From Chitinophagaceae bacterium (lineage in GTDB: Bacteria > Bacteroidota > Bacteroidia > Chitinophagales > Chitinophagaceae): a stretch of DNA of 64,000 nt. The stretch lies in NCBI GenBank assembly GCA_016703625.1, contig JADJBP010000004.1, positions 355,798-419,797 of the forward strand. Reading direction: 5' to 3'. The notes below the pieces were generated by a model. The model saw only the letters and a list, made by a program, of their open reading frames with translations. It was not told the origin of the DNA and made no database searches. Positions 9,792 to 17,384 of this stretch are shown piece after piece (within the stretch, counting starts at the first letter, position 1; every line of letters starts with the position of its first letter). The position numbers and the translations under genes were made by a program.

Positions 9792-10568
9792 AACTTTATT
9801 TTTCTCCACATACTCCTTCAGCATTACATTAAAAACCTTTTCTTTTAAATGGGTTACCGTTATTGATGTTGAAGAGACCGGCGGCAGAAAATGCATTTGT
9901 AATTTCACCGGCAGCAGGAAGAATTTTTTATTGATCGGCATGGCTTTTTTGGTGCCGGTAATAATGCAGGGCATGATGTCTTTTTGTGTAGCTACGGCAA
10001 GCCTGAATGCACCGTCATAAAATGGTTTGATGGGTTCGGCAGAACGGTTCCTTGTTCCTTCGGGGTAAATGCACATGTGCATGCCAAGGGCCAGTACTTT
10101 TTTCATGGCTTCAAAGCTCTTGGTACGGCTTTTATCATTGTTGCGGTCAACCAGCACGGAACCTTTTTTATAGAACGATCCAAACAGTGGGATTTTGGCA
10201 AAGGATGCCTTGGCAATCGTTTTGTTTGGGCCGGGCACAAAAGGAGCCGATAAAGGAACATCCAGTAAAGCATTGTGATTGAAAACAACAATGTAAGCAG
10301 TGCCGGGTTTAAAATAATGTTGACCGGTGACCTTTACCGGGCATCCAATTAAAAATAGCCACACCCGCATCCAGATCCTTGACACATCAATAAAATATTT
10401 TTGTCCTTTTGGATCTTCCATTAGATTGGCCAGCATGGAAGGGATAAAAATGACCAGGAACGAAATTAAAAAAGATACCAGTCCCCATAAAGCCCAGATT
10501 CTCCCAAAAATGTTTAAACCAATCCCGGGAAGGCCTGCAGCGCTTTTAGTATTTATATGTTCATTCAT
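9786..10568 (-). CDS. 1-acyl-sn-glycerol-3-phosphate acyltransferase (PlsC family)
   Basis: This membrane-bound enzyme acylates lysophosphatidic acid to phosphatidic acid in phospholipid synthesis. The HX4D catalytic motif is HNALLD in VVFNHNALLDVPLSAPF, near residue 95. The glycerol-phosphate binding motif YPEGTRNRS is present, preceded by the VLVDRNNDKSRTKSF segment. A hydrophobic N-terminal helix pair (IWALWGLVSFLISFLVIFIP) anchors it. It is 260 residues, the usual family size, with an ATG at 10568. It lies 18 bases after the uracil-DNA glycosylase gene on the same strand, so the two may share a transcript. The exact acyl-acceptor preference is inferred from the family. Confidence 0.88.
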   Translation of the reverse strand: MNEHINTKSAAGLPGIGLNIFGRIWALWGLVSFLISFLVIFIPSMLANLMEDPKGQKYFIDVSRIWMRVWLFLIGCPVKVTGQHYFKPGTAYIVVFNHNALLDVPLSAPFVPGPNKTIAKASFAKIPLFGSFYKKGSVLVDRNNDKSRTKSFEAMKKVLALGMHMCIYPEGTRNRSAEPIKPFYDGAFRLAVATQKDIMPCIITGTKKAMPINKKFFLLPVKLQMHFLPPVSSTSITVTHLKEKVFNVMLKEYVEKNKVV

Positions 10569-10586
10569 TTAAATTACTTCAATTGT

Positions 10587-11270
10587 TTAAGGGGTCAATA
10601 ATTTCCAGTCTATTGGTGCCTTGCCCTGTTTTACCAGTATATCATTTGTTTTGGAAAAATGTTTGCATCCGAAAAAACCTGCATGCGCCGATAAGGGGGA
10701 GGGATGTGCAGCTTTTAATACAACATGTTTTGTTTCATCTACCAGTATTTGTTTTTCCTGTGCAAATTTACCCCAAAGTAAAAATACAATGCCCTTTTTC
10801 TCATCGGATATTTTCTGGATGACAGCATCCGTAAAATCGCCCCAGCCAAACCGGGCATGACTGTTTGGTTCGTTAGCCCTAACCGTTAGTGCTGCATTCA
10901 GCAACAAAACCCCCTGTTCGGCCCAGCGTGTTAAATTACCATAGGTGGCCGGCATGGCAATGCCGATGTCATTTTGAATTTCTTTGTAGATATTCACCAG
11001 GGAGGGTGGCGGCTTAATGCCATTTTGTACCGAAAAGCTCAGGCCATGTGCCTGGCCTTCGCCGTGGTAGGGGTCCTGTCCGAGTATTACCACCTTCAGT
11101 TTTGTAAAGGGGGTTTGGTTAAAGGCATTAAAGATGAGGGAACCCGGGGGATAAATGATCTTCCCGGCTGCTTTTTCTGTTTTTATAAAGGTTACGATCT
11201 GCTGAAAGTAAGGTTTGGTAAATTCATTTTTTAAAACTTCCTTCCAGGAGGCTTCCATTTTTACTTCCAT
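10587..11270 (-). CDS. ung: Uracil-DNA glycosylase
   Basis: Ung removes uracil from DNA to start base-excision repair. Family 1 motifs are intact: the water-activating loop GQDPYHGEGQAHGLSFSV, LLNAALTVRANEPNSH, and the minor-groove leucine loop HPSPLSAHAGFFG. I chose the ATG at 11270. A TTG further upstream lies in a likely promoter box, and another ATG at 11258 would give MEASWKEVLKNE, which also fits the family start. Length is 227 or 223 residues, matching E. coli Ung. PlsC follows closely on the same strand. No frame problems are seen. Confidence 0.95.
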   Translation of the reverse strand: MEVKMEASWKEVLKNEFTKPYFQQIVTFIKTEKAAGKIIYPPGSLIFNAFNQTPFTKLKVVILGQDPYHGEGQAHGLSFSVQNGIKPPPSLVNIYKEIQNDIGIAMPATYGNLTRWAEQGVLLLNAALTVRANEPNSHARFGWGDFTDAVIQKISDEKKGIVFLLWGKFAQEKQILVDETKHVVLKAAHPSPLSAHAGFFGCKHFSKTNDILVKQGKAPIDWKLLTP

Positions 11271-11280
11271 TTCAATTAAG

Positions 11281-11312
11281 TTTAGATGCAAAGTAAATTT
11301 TTCTTAGCTTTG
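11281..11312 (+). promoter_or_regulatory. -33/-7 promoter of the tRNA-Arg gene
   Basis: TTTA at 11281-11284 is followed by exactly 20 bases and TAGCTTTG at 11305-11312, a good match to TTTG-N20-TAnnTTTG. The tRNA begins 16 bases downstream. Confidence 0.6.
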
Positions 11313-11327
11313 CGGCTGCAAAAAAAT

Positions 11328-11401
<74 letters not shown>

Positions 11402-11408
11402 CATCAAA

Positions 11409-11429
11409 AAGCCTGTACAGGCTTTTTTT
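11409..11429 (+). terminator. Intrinsic terminator after tRNA-Arg
   Basis: AAGCCT-GTAC-AGGCTT forms a perfect stem directly followed by a run of T. Confidence 0.85.
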
Positions 11430-11462
11430 ATTTACAAAGTTTCTTTAAATAAAAAAAATATC

Positions 11463-11603
11463 TATTTTTGCCTCCTACAATTTTCTGCTATGAAGTATTT
11501 AATCAGCTAAGGTAAAGTATTGACTTCCTTAGTTATCATTTGGTACAACGCAAACCTGCGTGACAATTAATCTATTTTCTTACCATTTTATTTTAATACT
11601 ATC
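11463..11603 (+). promoter_or_regulatory. Structured leader of the MATE gene with a six-codon ORF
   Basis: TATTTTTG (11463-11470) is a -7 box. The leader to the ATG at 11604 is over 120 bases. It contains ATGAAGTATTTAATCAGCTAA (MKYLIS, 11490-11510), whose stop overlaps a hairpin CTAAGG...CCTTAG (11507-11532, inner AAG/CTT). A second hairpin ACGCA-AACC-TGCGT follows at 11548-11561. No known riboswitch class is recognised. Regulation of the transporter by leader translation or a ligand is only a guess. Confidence 0.35.
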
Positions 11604-13010
11604 ATGGCCATTTTATCTCAAAAAATTCATACGTATTTTAAATTATTTAAACAGGCTCTAAAAGGCGATACCGGTGATTTTACTACCGGCAGTATCGATA
11701 AGGCCATTTTTTTACTCGCTATTCCCATGATCCTGGAAATGGTGCTGGAGGCCTTGTTTGCGGTTGTTGATATTTACTTCGTCAATAAGATCGGCATTGA
11801 AGCATCTTCAACAGTGATCTTAACCGAAGCATCACTTACGATTTTGTATTCGGTAGCCTGGGGTTTATCCATTGGTGTAACCGCTTTGGTTGCCAGGCGG
11901 GCCGGTGAAAAAAACTTTAAAGCCGCATCTGAAACAGCCGTACAGGCCATTCTGCTGGGCTCATTCCTTTCACTTATCATCAGTGTAATTGGGTTTATTT
12001 TTCCAAAAGAGATATTGATGATGATGGGGGCCACAGAAAAGGTGGCCTCAGAAAATTATGTATTTACGCAGATCATGCTAACCGGTAACATCGTTATTGT
12101 ACTGGTCTTTATCAACAATGCAGTTTTCAGGGGTGTTGGCAATGCTGCTATCGCCATGCGGGCCCTGCTGATCGCCAATGCCATAAATATTGTACTGGAT
12201 CCGTTGCTGATCCTGGGGATCGGGCCCTTTCCCGAAATGGGCATTGTGGGAGCTGCAGTAGCAACTACCATTGGAAGGACTTTTGCCGTATTATACCAGT
12301 TCTATTATTTATTCAATGGCAGATCGCTGGTAAAACTGGTACGAAATCAATTTACCGTGCAATTCTCTTTGATCTGGAATATTCTCAAAACATCTTCGGG
12401 CGGAATGTTCCAGTTTATCATCGGCAGCTGCAGCTGGATCTTTTTGGCCATGATCATTGCAGAATCAGGCCCGGCAGCGGTTTCAGGTTACGGAACTGCC
12501 ATCCGCATCTGTATATTCACCATTTTACCTGCCTGGGGACTAGCCAATGCTGCTGCCACGCTGGTTGGGCAAAACCTGGGTGCCGGTAAACCCGAAAGAG
12601 CGGAAAGATCGGTCTGGCGAACAGCCTTTCTTACGTTTTGCTTTTTTGCAGTTGTTGCCGTCGTTTTCTTTGTTTTTGGGGAAAGCCTGATGTTGTTCTT
12701 TACACAGGATATTGCAGCAGTGGCAGAAGGCACAAAATGCCTGAAAATACTGGCTATAGGATATGTTTTCTTTGCTTATGGTATGATCATCAGCCAGGCA
12801 TTTAACGGCGCCGGCGATACCCAAACACCCACCTATATCAACCTGTTCATTTTTTGGGCTTTACAGATCCCATTGGCTTATTTTTTGGCAAAGTACCGGG
12901 ATATGGGTTCAACGGGGGTATATATTGCGATAGGGGTTGCAGAGTCCTTACTGGCCCTGGTAAGTGTATTCATTTTCAGAAAGGGGAAATGGAAATTGGT
13001 AAAGGTCTGA
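11604..13010 (+). CDS. MATE-family multidrug/Na+ antiporter
   Basis: The protein has 468 residues and about twelve membrane segments in two homologous halves. The first half starts GSIDKAIFLLAIPMILEMVL and the second near FNILKTSSGGMFQFIIGS-like segments (residues 250-275). MATE proteins export cationic drugs or metabolites against a Na+ or H+ gradient in the inner membrane. Family marks are IGIEASSTVILTEASLTILY, the GNAAIAMRALLIANAINIVLDPLLI segment, and GLANAAATLVGQNLGAGKPERAERS in the second half. There are no neighbouring regulator genes. The long leader upstream suggests RNA-level control. The substrate cannot be inferred. Confidence 0.9.
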   Translation: MAILSQKIHTYFKLFKQALKGDTGDFTTGSIDKAIFLLAIPMILEMVLEALFAVVDIYFVNKIGIEASSTVILTEASLTILYSVAWGLSIGVTALVARRAGEKNFKAASETAVQAILLGSFLSLIISVIGFIFPKEILMMMGATEKVASENYVFTQIMLTGNIVIVLVFINNAVFRGVGNAAIAMRALLIANAINIVLDPLLILGIGPFPEMGIVGAAVATTIGRTFAVLYQFYYLFNGRSLVKLVRNQFTVQFSLIWNILKTSSGGMFQFIIGSCSWIFLAMIIAESGPAAVSGYGTAIRICIFTILPAWGLANAAATLVGQNLGAGKPERAERSVWRTAFLTFCFFAVVAVVFFVFGESLMLFFTQDIAAVAEGTKCLKILAIGYVFFAYGMIISQAFNGAGDTQTPTYINLFIFWALQIPLAYFLAKYRDMGSTGVYIAIGVAESLLALVSVFIFRKGKWKLVKV

Positions 13011-13051
13011 TACTAACTATTTTAACACAAATAATAAATTTAGATACAAAT

Positions 13052-13083
13052 TTTGCCTTTCCATTAATTTAACATTATATTTG
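13052..13083 (+). promoter_or_regulatory. Consensus -33/-7 promoter of the OmpA gene
   Basis: TTTG at 13052-13055, exactly 20 bases, then TATATTTG at 13076-13083 match the Bacteroidota housekeeping promoter fully. The ATG follows 39 bases later. This fits the high expression expected of a major outer-membrane protein. Confidence 0.8.
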
Positions 13084-13122
13084 CACATAACTCAGATAAA
13101 AATTTTAATAAAATTAAAGTTT

Positions 13123-14478
13123 ATGAAACAAAAACTAACACTAGTTCTGGCATTAGCTCTTTTAGCCACAAGTGCCTTTTCCCAAAAAAATACGAGAAAG
13201 GGAGAGAAAAAGGGTCCGCTTTTCGGTTTACATTATAATATGCAGGATTTTCAGGCACCCCTGGGTATTAAAGATCCGATAACCGGTAAAGTATACAGCA
13301 AGTTTAAAGATATGGATAAAGGATTTTCCTTGTCATATTGGAAAGGGATTCACCCAAAAATTGACGTTGCCATAAAAGCCAATTTTAGTTTCCGTGATTA
13401 CCGTGCGATCCGTACCGGGCAAACACAAAAAACTGAATTCGGTGCTGAATTGGAACCAACCCTTAACCTGCGCCCTTTTGATGATGCGGCTTTATTAAAT
13501 CCGTTTTTAACTGTTGGTGCCGGTGCAGGATATTACACAGATAAATTTGGTTTTTATATACCTGCAGGTCTTGGCCTCCAGGTTAATTTCAACAGCATAA
13601 CTTATATGTTTATCCAGGCTAACTACAGGTGGGACCTGACTAAAAAAGATCCTGCTTATGGCAATAAGAAAGTTACCGGTGACAACATCTTCTATTCAAT
13701 TGGTTTAGCACAGAATATCGGTAAAGAAAAAGCACCACCGCCACCACCACCACCACCACCACCGGTTGTTTTAGATCGTGATGGCGACGGCGTTCTGGAT
13801 GCCGATGATAAGTGTCCTGATGTTGCCGGTCTTGCTTCTTTACAGGGTTGTCCTGACAGGGATGGAGATGGTATCGCTGATGGTGATGACAAATGTCCTG
13901 ATGTTCCGGGTCTTGCCCGTTACCAGGGTTGCCCGATCCCGGATACTGATGGTGATGGTATCAATGACGAAGTTGATAAATGCCCAACTGTTCCAGGTCT
14001 TGCCCGTTACCACGGATGTCCTATTCCGGATACTGATGGTGATGGTGTAAATGATGAAGAAGATAAGTGTATCAATGAAAAAGGACCAGCTTCCAATTTC
14101 GGTTGCCCGGTTATCAGTGAAGAGATCATCAAGCGTGTTAAATTAGCAGCTCAGAACATTTTCTTCGAAACTGCTAAATCTAAATTACTGGCTAAATCAT
14201 TCCCTAAATTAAATGACGTTGTAACTATCCTGAACGAAAATCCTTCTTTCAAAGTACAGATCGACGGTCATACAGATTCACAGGGTGGTGACGAATACAA
14301 CCAGGGTTTATCAGAAGAAAGAGCTGCTGCTGTTAGAGCTTACCTGGTTAGTAAAGGTATCGACGAAGGCCGTTTAGCTTCTGCAGGTTACGGAGAAACA
14401 ACTCCGGTTGCAGATAATAAGACTGCTGCAGGACGTGCCAAGAACAGGAGAGTGGAAATGACTTTGAGAAACTATTAA
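13123..14478 (+). CDS. OmpA-family outer-membrane protein with thrombospondin type-3 repeats
   Basis: The ATG at 13123 opens a signal peptide (LVLALALLATSAFSQ). Residues 20-205 form an outer-membrane beta-barrel. A run of eleven or so prolines (near 215) links it to four calcium-binding TSP3 repeats of the form DRDGDGVLDADDKCPDVAG, DTDGDGINDEVDKCPTVPG. The last 115 residues are the OmpA peptidoglycan-binding domain (FFETAKSKLL, IDGHTDSQGGDEYNQGLSEE, RVEMTLRNY). It anchors the outer membrane to the cell wall. Codon use is biased toward T-ending codons compared with neighbours, which suits an abundant protein. It has its own consensus promoter and a strong terminator, so it is monocistronic. 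Confidence 0.95.
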   Translation: MKQKLTLVLALALLATSAFSQKNTRKGEKKGPLFGLHYNMQDFQAPLGIKDPITGKVYSKFKDMDKGFSLSYWKGIHPKIDVAIKANFSFRDYRAIRTGQTQKTEFGAELEPTLNLRPFDDAALLNPFLTVGAGAGYYTDKFGFYIPAGLGLQVNFNSITYMFIQANYRWDLTKKDPAYGNKKVTGDNIFYSIGLAQNIGKEKAPPPPPPPPPPVVLDRDGDGVLDADDKCPDVAGLASLQGCPDRDGDGIADGDDKCPDVPGLARYQGCPIPDTDGDGINDEVDKCPTVPGLARYHGCPIPDTDGDGVNDEEDKCINEKGPASNFGCPVISEEIIKRVKLAAQNIFFETAKSKLLAKSFPKLNDVVTILNENPSFKVQIDGHTDSQGGDEYNQGLSEERAAAVRAYLVSKGIDEGRLASAGYGETTPVADNKTAAGRAKNRRVEMTLRNY

Positions 14479-14501
14479 TAGTTTGTAGAGATATAAAAAG
14501 A

Positions 14502-14535
14502 ATCCCCCCGATGATGAATCGGGGGGATTTTATTT
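14502..14535. terminator. Bidirectional terminator between OmpA and the ABC-F gene
   Basis: AATCCCCCCGAT pairs with ATCGGGGGGATT around a five-base loop (14502-14530). A-rich sequence lies on the left and a T run on the right, serving the two convergent genes. Confidence 0.9.
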
Positions 14536-14577
14536 TACAAATGTTATTGATCTTTTTTAAAAGGAGATATTAATGCA

Positions 14578-16575
14578 TCAGGCCTTGTCTTCCAGTTCCA
14601 CCAGTTTTTCAAAAACAATTTCATACTCCGCATTGGTTTTTTTCAGATCATCAGCATTTGCTTTATAAGCAGTTTCTGTTTGCAGGAATTTGTTTTTATC
14701 ACTATATACAGCGGGTGATGCCAGGTCCAGCTCCAGTTGGGCTTTCTTCTTAGTCAGGTCTGCTATTTTATCTTCCAGTTGTTTAAAAAGGTTTTTCTGT
14801 TTTGCCAGTTCCTTTTTTAGTTCTTTATCTATGCCGCTGTTTTGATTATTAACTGCAGGTTGGGTAACGGGTTTTGATTGTTCTGTTTTGACTGGAGTTT
14901 CTTTTGCCAATTGCTTATTGCCTGTTGCCAATTGTTTATTGGCAGCTTCCGCTTTTAATAAAGCAGCATCCGCTTTTTCCTTCCTTTCTTTCCATTCTTC
15001 ATATTCGGCATACGTGCCTTTAAATTCCCGTATCTTATGATCTTCTATATCCCATATTTTATTGGCAATGCGGCTTATAAAATACCTGTCGTGACTTACC
15101 AGTACAATGGTCCCTTCATATTTATTCAATGCTTCTACCAGCAGGTCAACCGAGTGAATATCCAGGTGATTGGTAGGTTCATCCAGCATTAAAAAATTGG
15201 CTTTACTGGCAATGGTTTTTGCCAGAGCCACCCTGGCTTTTTCGCCACCGCTTAATACTTTAATTTTCTTTTCAACTGTATCGCCACTAAATAAAAAAGC
15301 GCCCAGTAAACTTCTCAGCTCCAGGTCAGTTTTTCCGCTTCGGGCTTCTTTCAGTTCTTCCAGTACATCATTATTTTGGTTCAGCGCTTCCAGCTGGTGC
15401 TGGGCGTAAAAAGATTCTTCTACATTATGTCCCCACTCACGCTCACCAAAAAATGATTCGGTACCGGCAATAATTCTTAATAAAGTAGATTTTCCTTTAC
15501 CATTGGCACCAATCAATGCTATCTTGTCGCCACGGTCTATTTCAGCACCGGTATCCTCTAAAATTTTTGTTTCGCCAAAACTCTTGCTCACATGTTTTAA
15601 TGTGGCCACAATTTTACCCGGTGTTTTATCAATGGCAAAATTGATACGCATATTGGGGCGTTCCAGTTCTACATTTTCAATACGGTCTAATTTTTCAAGG
15701 CGCTTAACAATACTTTGTGCTGCTGCCGCTTTACTGGCCTTGGCTTTAAAGCGTTCAACAAAGCGTTCATTCTGACGTATATAGTCCTGCTGGTTTTCGT
15801 AAGCCTTTTGCTGCATATCAATACGCAGTGCTTTTTCCTGTTCGTAATAGGAATAGTTGCCCGTATAAAAATGTAATTCTCTTTGATAAAGCTCTACGAT
15901 CTTATTTACCATCCTGTCTAAAAAGAAACGGTCATGCGATACAATGACCACGGCACCGGGATAATGGATCAGGTATTTTTCAAGCCACTCAATACTCGGC
16001 AGATCCAGGTGATTGGTAGGTTCGTCCATCAATAACACATCGGGGTTCATCAGGATCATTTTTGCCAAAAGCACCCTCATACGCCAGCCTCCGCTAAAGG
16101 TTTTGTATTGTTTCCCCAGGTCGGCATTGGCAAAACCAAGGCCCTGTAAAATCTCTTCTGTACGGTGGTGAATGCTGTAGCCATCCAATACTTCCAATTC
16201 ATGCAACAGGTCAGCATATTTATGAGCCAGGCTTTCGTCGCCGGTTCTTTCCAGTTCGTGCCCTAACAATTCCAGTTCTTTTTCTAATTGCTTCACTCTT
16301 TCAAAAGCGCCCATGGCTACTTCCAGGATAGAATCTTCGGTATCAAAGCCAAGCAGATCCTGGTGTAAAAAACCAATGGTTGTTTCCCGCCCTTTTTCAA
16401 CCGTGCCTTTTGCAGGGCTGTACTGGCCGGTCAATACTTTCAATAAGGTTGATTTACCGGTTCCGTTATAACCGATCAGTCCAATACGTTCATTGGGTTG
16501 AATATGCCATGTGGCATCTTCCACAATGGTTCTGGCACCAAATTCAAAGGTTACATTTTGAAGTCCTAACAGCAT
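14578..16575 (-). CDS. ABC-F family ATPase (translation factor type)
   Basis: Two ABC domains on one chain without membrane segments define ABC-F proteins, which bind the ribosomal E site. The first domain has Walker A GYNGTGKST (near residue 36), signature SGGWRMR and Walker B DVLLMDEPTNHLD. The second has GANGKGKST, LSGGEKARVALA and LMLDEPTNHLD. Between them is the charged interdomain linker with FVERFKAKASKAAAAQSIVK. A C-terminal 100-residue Lys/Glu-rich coiled coil resembles that of Uup/YheS-type members. It is 665 residues with an ATG at 16573-16575. A housekeeping role in ribosome rescue or translational control is more likely than antibiotic resistance, but the subgroup is not certain. 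Confidence 0.93.
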   Translation of the reverse strand: MLLGLQNVTFEFGARTIVEDATWHIQPNERIGLIGYNGTGKSTLLKVLTGQYSPAKGTVEKGRETTIGFLHQDLLGFDTEDSILEVAMGAFERVKQLEKELELLGHELERTGDESLAHKYADLLHELEVLDGYSIHHRTEEILQGLGFANADLGKQYKTFSGGWRMRVLLAKMILMNPDVLLMDEPTNHLDLPSIEWLEKYLIHYPGAVVIVSHDRFFLDRMVNKIVELYQRELHFYTGNYSYYEQEKALRIDMQQKAYENQQDYIRQNERFVERFKAKASKAAAAQSIVKRLEKLDRIENVELERPNMRINFAIDKTPGKIVATLKHVSKSFGETKILEDTGAEIDRGDKIALIGANGKGKSTLLRIIAGTESFFGEREWGHNVEESFYAQHQLEALNQNNDVLEELKEARSGKTDLELRSLLGAFLFSGDTVEKKIKVLSGGEKARVALAKTIASKANFLMLDEPTNHLDIHSVDLLVEALNKYEGTIVLVSHDRYFISRIANKIWDIEDHKIREFKGTYAEYEEWKERKEKADAALLKAEAANKQLATGNKQLAKETPVKTEQSKPVTQPAVNNQNSGIDKELKKELAKQKNLFKQLEDKIADLTKKKAQLELDLASPAVYSDKNKFLQTETAYKANADDLKKTNAEYEIVFEKLVELEDKA

Positions 16576-16696
16576 AAATTTTTTCTGAACGGTTAAATAA
16601 TCGGCAAAAATAACGATTATCGAACCTTAAAGTGTATTTACTGTTATAATATCAGTAATTCTTTAAATAATAGCATCAAAATATTTAATGAGTAGT

Positions 16697-16704
16697 TAGA
16701 TTTG
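16697..16704 (+). promoter_or_regulatory. -7 box TAGATTTG for the DUF3347 gene
   Basis: It fits TAnnTTTG and lies 17 bases upstream of the ATG at 16722. Confidence 0.5.
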
Positions 16705-16721
16705 TAAAAAAATCGGTGTTT

Positions 16722-17336
16722 ATGAAAAATATTTTGTTATTTATTTTGGTCATTATCCTGGCATTTGCCGGGTATTACTGGTATTCGTCAGGCAATAAAA
16801 AAAGCAGCGAAAATGAGGCAAAACTCGAACCTTTTGCATTAAAAAAGCATTCTGAAGCTTTTAACGGTGCAGTGTCTGCTGCCATGAATGCTTATTTTGA
16901 CATGGCTGATGCTTTTGTTGAAGCAGATACAGCAAAGGTTAAGGAACACAACAGGAGATTTATACAGTTACTCGACAGCATCCCGATGGATGAATTAAAG
17001 AATGATACTGCCCATATTTATGATATGGCTTTAAACAGCCTGACCGGTATCAAAAGCAATGCAGAATCTGTTTTAAACATGACAGATATCCAGGAAATGC
17101 GAAAAGACTTCAGCATGGTCTCAGAGAACCTGTATCCTTTTTTCAGGGTAATTAATTACGAAGGAGAAATTATGTACTGGCAAAACTGCCCCATGGCATT
17201 TGACGATGATAAAGAAGCTAACTGGATCAGCAGAACCAAAGAGGTATTCAACCCGTACCTGGGTAAAAAGCATCCAAAATACCGGGCAACCATGTTGCAT
17301 TGCGGTATGGTAAAAGATACCATCAAGGCACAGTAA
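16722..17336 (+). CDS. DUF3347-type membrane-anchored protein
   Basis: A membrane anchor (NILLFILVIILAFAGYYWY) is followed by a helical domain ending with MYWQNCPMAFDDDKEANWIS and NPYLGKKHPKYRATMLHCG. The Cys-Pro-Met stretch with NPYxG is the mark of DUF3347, a domain also found at the ends of copper and other metal efflux proteins in Bacteroidota. A periplasmic metal-related role is therefore possible but not shown here, since no efflux genes are adjacent. The ATG at 16722 gives 204 residues. The TonB receptor starts 48 bases downstream on the same strand, so co-transcription is likely and might point to metal uptake. Confidence 0.75.
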   Translation: MKNILLFILVIILAFAGYYWYSSGNKKSSENEAKLEPFALKKHSEAFNGAVSAAMNAYFDMADAFVEADTAKVKEHNRRFIQLLDSIPMDELKNDTAHIYDMALNSLTGIKSNAESVLNMTDIQEMRKDFSMVSENLYPFFRVINYEGEIMYWQNCPMAFDDDKEANWISRTKEVFNPYLGKKHPKYRATMLHCGMVKDTIKAQ

Positions 17337-17384
17337 AAATATAAAATGATTAAAGTCTGAATGACCCGGATCAAGTCTGTAACC

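Noticed and set aside
13692..13892. Minus-strand frame with a glycine run
   Set aside because: It is the antisense reading of the proline run and calcium repeats of the OmpA gene.
13780..14110. Regular repeats that could suggest a CRISPR array
   Set aside because: They are the coding repeats of TSP3 domains in the OmpA gene, with no spacer pattern.
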